DNA from: CAYFVR01 sp964346545
Lineage (GTDB): Bacteria > Desulfobacterota > Desulfobacteria > Desulfobacterales > Desulfococcaceae
Assembly (NCBI GenBank): GCA_964346545.1
Contig: CAYFVR010000023.1
Span: 1 to 26,589 of the forward strand
DNA: 26,589 nucleotides
Direction: 5' to 3'
The translations under genes and the position numbers were made by a program. This document shows, in pieces, positions 24,290 to 26,589 of this stretch. Each line of letters begins with the position of its first letter. The first letter of the stretch is position 1. The notes below the pieces were generated by a model. It was not told where the DNA came from. It did not search any database and saw nothing but the letters and a program-made list of their open reading frames with translations.

Positions 24290-24550
24290 ATGGAACCCGG
24301 AATGTTTCCCAAGCAGGTCCTGAGCTATCAGCGCAGCCTTTTCGAAAGCGCCTTCAACGCCATGTGTGCGGTGCAAGACCAGACCGAGCAGATGACGGAA
24401 ACCATGCTCAAGCAGATGAACTGGATGCCCGAGGATACCAAGAAGTCGCTGCGCGAAACGGTGGAAATGTACAAAAAGGCCCGCGAAAACTACAAGAAGT
24501 CGGTGGAAGAGGGCTTTGACCGCATGGAAGAGATGTTCACCGCCAAATAA
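24290..24550 (+). CDS. Phasin-like granule-associated protein, copy 1
   Basis: The 86-residue protein is entirely alpha-helical in appearance, with amphipathic stretches (SYQRSLFESAFNAMCAVQDQ) and a charged C-terminal helix (KKARENYKKSVEEGFDRMEE). It aligns by eye along its length with the next gene product (shared F-K-Q..L, Q...F..AF.AM...Q.Q.E.M..T.L.Q..W.PE). Small helical proteins of this kind coat PHA granules. The start at 24290 has AAGGAGG about 7 nt upstream. It is divergent from phaR, behind a strong promoter with an operator-like motif, as expected of a PhaR-controlled phasin. Family assignment to a named phasin Pfam is not certain. Confidence 0.75.
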   Translation: MEPGMFPKQVLSYQRSLFESAFNAMCAVQDQTEQMTETMLKQMNWMPEDTKKSLRETVEMYKKARENYKKSVEEGFDRMEEMFTAK

Positions 24551-24567
24551 GCGCGAGTTCCCAATTC

Positions 24568-24601
24568 CCGGCCGGATTCCAAGATCCGGCCGGATTCCAA
24601 G
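24568..24601. repeat. Short tandem repeat between the phasin-like genes
   Basis: A 16-nt unit, CCGGCCGGATTCCAAG, occurs at 24568-24583 and again at 24586-24601 (period 18). The second copy contributes the AAGG of the next gene's ribosome-binding site. Each unit contains the palindrome CCGGCCGG. Confidence 0.8.
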
Positions 24602-24615
24602 GAGAAAAAAACGTT

Positions 24616-24891
24616 ATGGACCAAAAACAGCTTTTCAAGCAAATGCTCGACTTTCAGAAAGCCACCTTCGACAACTCCTTCAAGGCCATGGCCAACTTGC
24701 AGGAGCAGGGTGAAAAGATGGTGGACACCTTTCTGCAGCAGGCCACCTGGTTGCCCGAGGAAGGCAAGAAGGCGGTCGCCAACTGGATCAACGCGTACCA
24801 GGAAGGCCGCGCCAAATACCGCGAAGCCGTGGATCAGAATTTCGAAAAGGTGGAAGCCTACTTCGCCGGTACCGACAAGAGCGCCGAGTAA
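24616..24891 (+). CDS. Phasin-like granule-associated protein, copy 2
   Basis: The 91-residue helical protein is a paralogue of the preceding one. Both share an N-terminal FKQ.L..Q...F..(A/S)F.AM segment, an E.M.(D/E)T.L.Q..W.PE turn and a charged last helix; this copy ends in GTDKSAE. The start at 24616 has AAGGAG with a longer than usual A-rich spacing (11 nt). It lies 65 nt after copy 1 and 59 nt before the PHA-synthase-like gene, all on the plus strand and probably one transcript. The role is inferred as phasin-type granule coating; no enzymatic motif is present. Confidence 0.75.
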   Translation: MDQKQLFKQMLDFQKATFDNSFKAMANLQEQGEKMVDTFLQQATWLPEEGKKAVANWINAYQEGRAKYREAVDQNFEKVEAYFAGTDKSAE

Positions 24892-24950
24892 TCTGCCGAT
24901 TGCGCCCGTACCCCCACGAGGGCCGGGCGCGGTCACTGGAGGACGAACCC

Positions 24951-26589
24951 ATGGTCGACCAAGCCCCACCCGCGGAGAAGGAACTGAATCCGGATTTGCT
25001 CCTGGAACAGCTTCTCACTCCCATGAAAACGTTTACGGCGGGCGTGAACGCCGCCGGAAACTTCTACTCCGGCCTCAACCGGTACGTGAACCAGCTCCTG
25101 GGCCCCTTCTTCATCGCCAGCCGATATTTCAGCGACGTCGAGAAATGCCGAATTCTTCAGGAGCCGCCCCTGAAGAACATCCAGGACTACCTCGCGCTTT
25201 CCGACTTCAGCCTGGATCTCGTCAACCGGAGCCTGTTGGCCGATCTGCGGGCGGTGAACGCCTACGCCGAAAAAGAACTCCCCAACGCCGTGGCCGCGCT
25301 GTTCAACACGCTGTTCGATCTCGATGGCGAGCCCATCGACGATTACATGAACCGGCAGGCCCGCGCCGCGGAAACGGTGGCCAAAACCTATCCCGAGGCG
25401 ATCGCCGACATCGAGTCCGAGTTCGGTTTTCATTTCGAGCGGGGCCGGGACGTCCGGTTCGCCGAGACCGACCGGTTCGTCCTCTATCAGATAATGCCCA
25501 CCGACCCCAACGTAAAGGTCCGGGAAGACGGAAAACCCGTTTTCATCATGCCGCCCTTCGTGCTGGGGGCCAACATCCTGGCGTTTCTCCCGGGCGAAAA
25601 CCGGAGCTACACCCACAATTTCGCCAACCAGGGGATTCCCACCTACATCCGCGTGATGAAAAACATCCAGGAATCCGAGGCCCTGCAGAAAATGACCGGG
25701 GAGGACGACGCCCTGGACACGAAATTTTTCTGCGAAAAGATCGTGAAGCGGCACGGCCGCAAGGTCACGCTGAACGGATATTGCCAGGGCGGCTTCTCCG
25801 CCGTCTGCAACATTCTCTCCGGAGAGCTGGACGGGCTGGTGGACGCGCTGATCACCTGCGTATCCCCCATGGACGGCACCCGCAGCAAGGATCTGGTCGA
25901 TTTTCTGGAAAGCCTGCCCACCCGCTTCAACGACCTGGAATACGGCATCAAACGGCTGCCCAACGGCAACCGGGTCGCCGACGGCAACCTCATGGGCTGG
26001 GTCTACAAGCTCAAAAGCATCGAGGTGGAATCCCCGCTGGTGGCCTTCTTCCGCGACCTGATGATGCTGCGGCCCAAAAACGGGCAGCCGGTGAAGATCA
26101 GCACCACCGCCGCCGCCCTCAACTACTGGCTGATGAACGAGCGCAGCGACCTGCCTTTGGGCATCACCGAGATGAGCTACGCCTCCTACAACACGCCGGT
26201 GACCCCCGACGGCGACCTGCCGGTGAAACTCTTCAACCGGACCCTGAACTTCAAGGGCATCCAGGAGCGGAAGATTCCCTGGCTGATCTGCTACGGCGAG
26301 AAGGACGACTTGGTGGAACCCCAGACGGCCTTGGCCCCGCTGGATTACATCGACGCCGAAGTGGCGGCCTTCCCCAAGGGCCACGTGGCCATCGCCACCT
26401 CCTGGTCGAACCCGGCCTCGGCCTGCGCCCTGCACACCCGTTTCGGCCCCAATAATCACCGGGGTCCGGTTCGGTTTCAGTTGGACCTGGAGGCGGAAGC
26501 CGAGGCGGAAGCGCCGGCCAAGCCGGCCCAAACCGCCAAGGCCAAGGCGACCCAAAAGACCGTTGCCGCCGAAAAAAAGGCGAGCGCGG
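24951..26589 (+). CDS. Second PHA-synthase-like alpha/beta hydrolase (3' end outside the window)
   Basis: The frame starts at ATG 24951 (GGAGG 8 nt upstream) and remains open to the right edge, giving 546 residues. It has a PHA-synthase-like layout: an N-terminal helical region, a core with the lipase-like box GYCQGG (Cys278), the acid in YGEKDDLVEP (Asp452 or 453) and His478 in FPKGHVAI, a Cys-Asp-His triad as in PhaC. It is larger and more divergent than the class III PhaC at 21219. From about residue 515 the chain becomes Ala/Lys/Glu-rich (EAEAEAEAPAKPAQTAKAKA), again a low-complexity tail. It follows two phasin-like genes. It could be a second polymerase, a depolymerase/transferase or a regulator; the cysteine nucleophile favours polymerase-like acyl chemistry over the serine of most depolymerases. 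Confidence 0.8.
   Translation, partial: MVDQAPPAEKELNPDLLLEQLLTPMKTFTAGVNAAGNFYSGLNRYVNQLLGPFFIASRYFSDVEKCRILQEPPLKNIQDYLALSDFSLDLVNRSLLADLRAVNAYAEKELPNAVAALFNTLFDLDGEPIDDYMNRQARAAETVAKTYPEAIADIESEFGFHFERGRDVRFAETDRFVLYQIMPTDPNVKVREDGKPVFIMPPFVLGANILAFLPGENRSYTHNFANQGIPTYIRVMKNIQESEALQKMTGEDDALDTKFFCEKIVKRHGRKVTLNGYCQGGFSAVCNILSGELDGLVDALITCVSPMDGTRSKDLVDFLESLPTRFNDLEYGIKRLPNGNRVADGNLMGWVYKLKSIEVESPLVAFFRDLMMLRPKNGQPVKISTTAAALNYWLMNERSDLPLGITEMSYASYNTPVTPDGDLPVKLFNRTLNFKGIQERKIPWLICYGEKDDLVEPQTALAPLDYIDAEVAAFPKGHVAIATSWSNPASACALHTRFGPNNHRGPVRFQLDLEAEAEAEAPAKPAQTAKAKATQKTVAAEKKASA

Noticed and set aside
1..26589. CRISPR arrays, tRNA or rRNA genes, intact insertion sequences, phage genes
   Set aside because: No regularly spaced repeats, cloverleaf candidates, rRNA segments, transposase with inverted ends, or phage modules were seen.

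Overview
The window reads as a GC-rich chromosomal segment from a strictly anaerobic member of the Desulfobacterota, most likely a sulfate reducer of the Desulfosarcina/Desulfobacterium type. This assignment is inferred from gene content: a bacterial-type acetyl-CoA synthase operon (Wood-Ljungdahl pathway) lies close to a class III polyhydroxyalkanoate (PHA) locus. No rRNA or other taxonomic marker is present to confirm it.

Layout. (1) 1-750 is a decayed accessory patch: the tail of an Rpn/PD-(D/E)XK-type protein, a PIN-like toxin scrap on the minus strand and an internal fragment of an AAA+/DUF4143 ATPase. It abuts rsmA (752-1603, +). (2) 1666-1705 is a perfect 18-bp stem terminator separating rsmA from a convergent two-gene minus-strand unit. 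That unit is a 1405-aa protein with the nucleotide-binding and phospho-histidine domains of pyruvate phosphate dikinase but no C-terminal TIM barrel (3019-7236), followed 16 nt later by a long GAPDH-family protein (1746-3002). (3) 7356-14122 is the methyl/carbonyl-branch operon on the minus strand, in the order acsD, acsB, acsC, acsE. It has a perfect-consensus sigma70 promoter upstream (14094-14122), a roughly 200-nt leader and a rho-independent terminator at the end. No CO dehydrogenase catalytic subunit lies in the window. (4) Divergent from it on the plus strand are a CoA-transferase/hydrolase-GNAT fusion and acsV (RACo), the ATP-driven reductive activator of the corrinoid protein encoded by acsCD. 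A PilZ protein with a Cys4 tail follows. (5) 19713-24020 is the PHA block on the minus strand: phaR, then phaE, phaC, a tandem-GAF protein and a phaJ-type MaoC hydratase. (6) Divergent from phaR on the plus strand are two small phasin-like paralogues and a larger PHA-synthase-like alpha/beta hydrolase that runs off the right edge.

How it works together. AcsE moves the methyl group of methyl-tetrahydrofolate to the AcsCD corrinoid protein, AcsV rescues inactive cob(II)alamin, and AcsB condenses methyl, CO and CoA into acetyl-CoA (or runs in reverse during complete oxidation). The PHA block stores surplus acyl-CoA as polymer. PhaJ supplies (R)-3-hydroxyacyl-CoA, PhaEC polymerises it, phasins coat the granule and PhaR senses polymer.

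Features most worth a second look: the dikinase-like/GAPDH pair; the approximately 190-residue AcsD extension, its TTG start and a 29-codon upstream ORF that ends 3 nt before it; a Gln in place of the expected catalytic Glu in the CoA-transferase-GNAT fusion; a pair of related AT-rich motifs at the phaR and phasin promoters; and low-complexity Ala/Lys tails on both PHA-synthase-like proteins.
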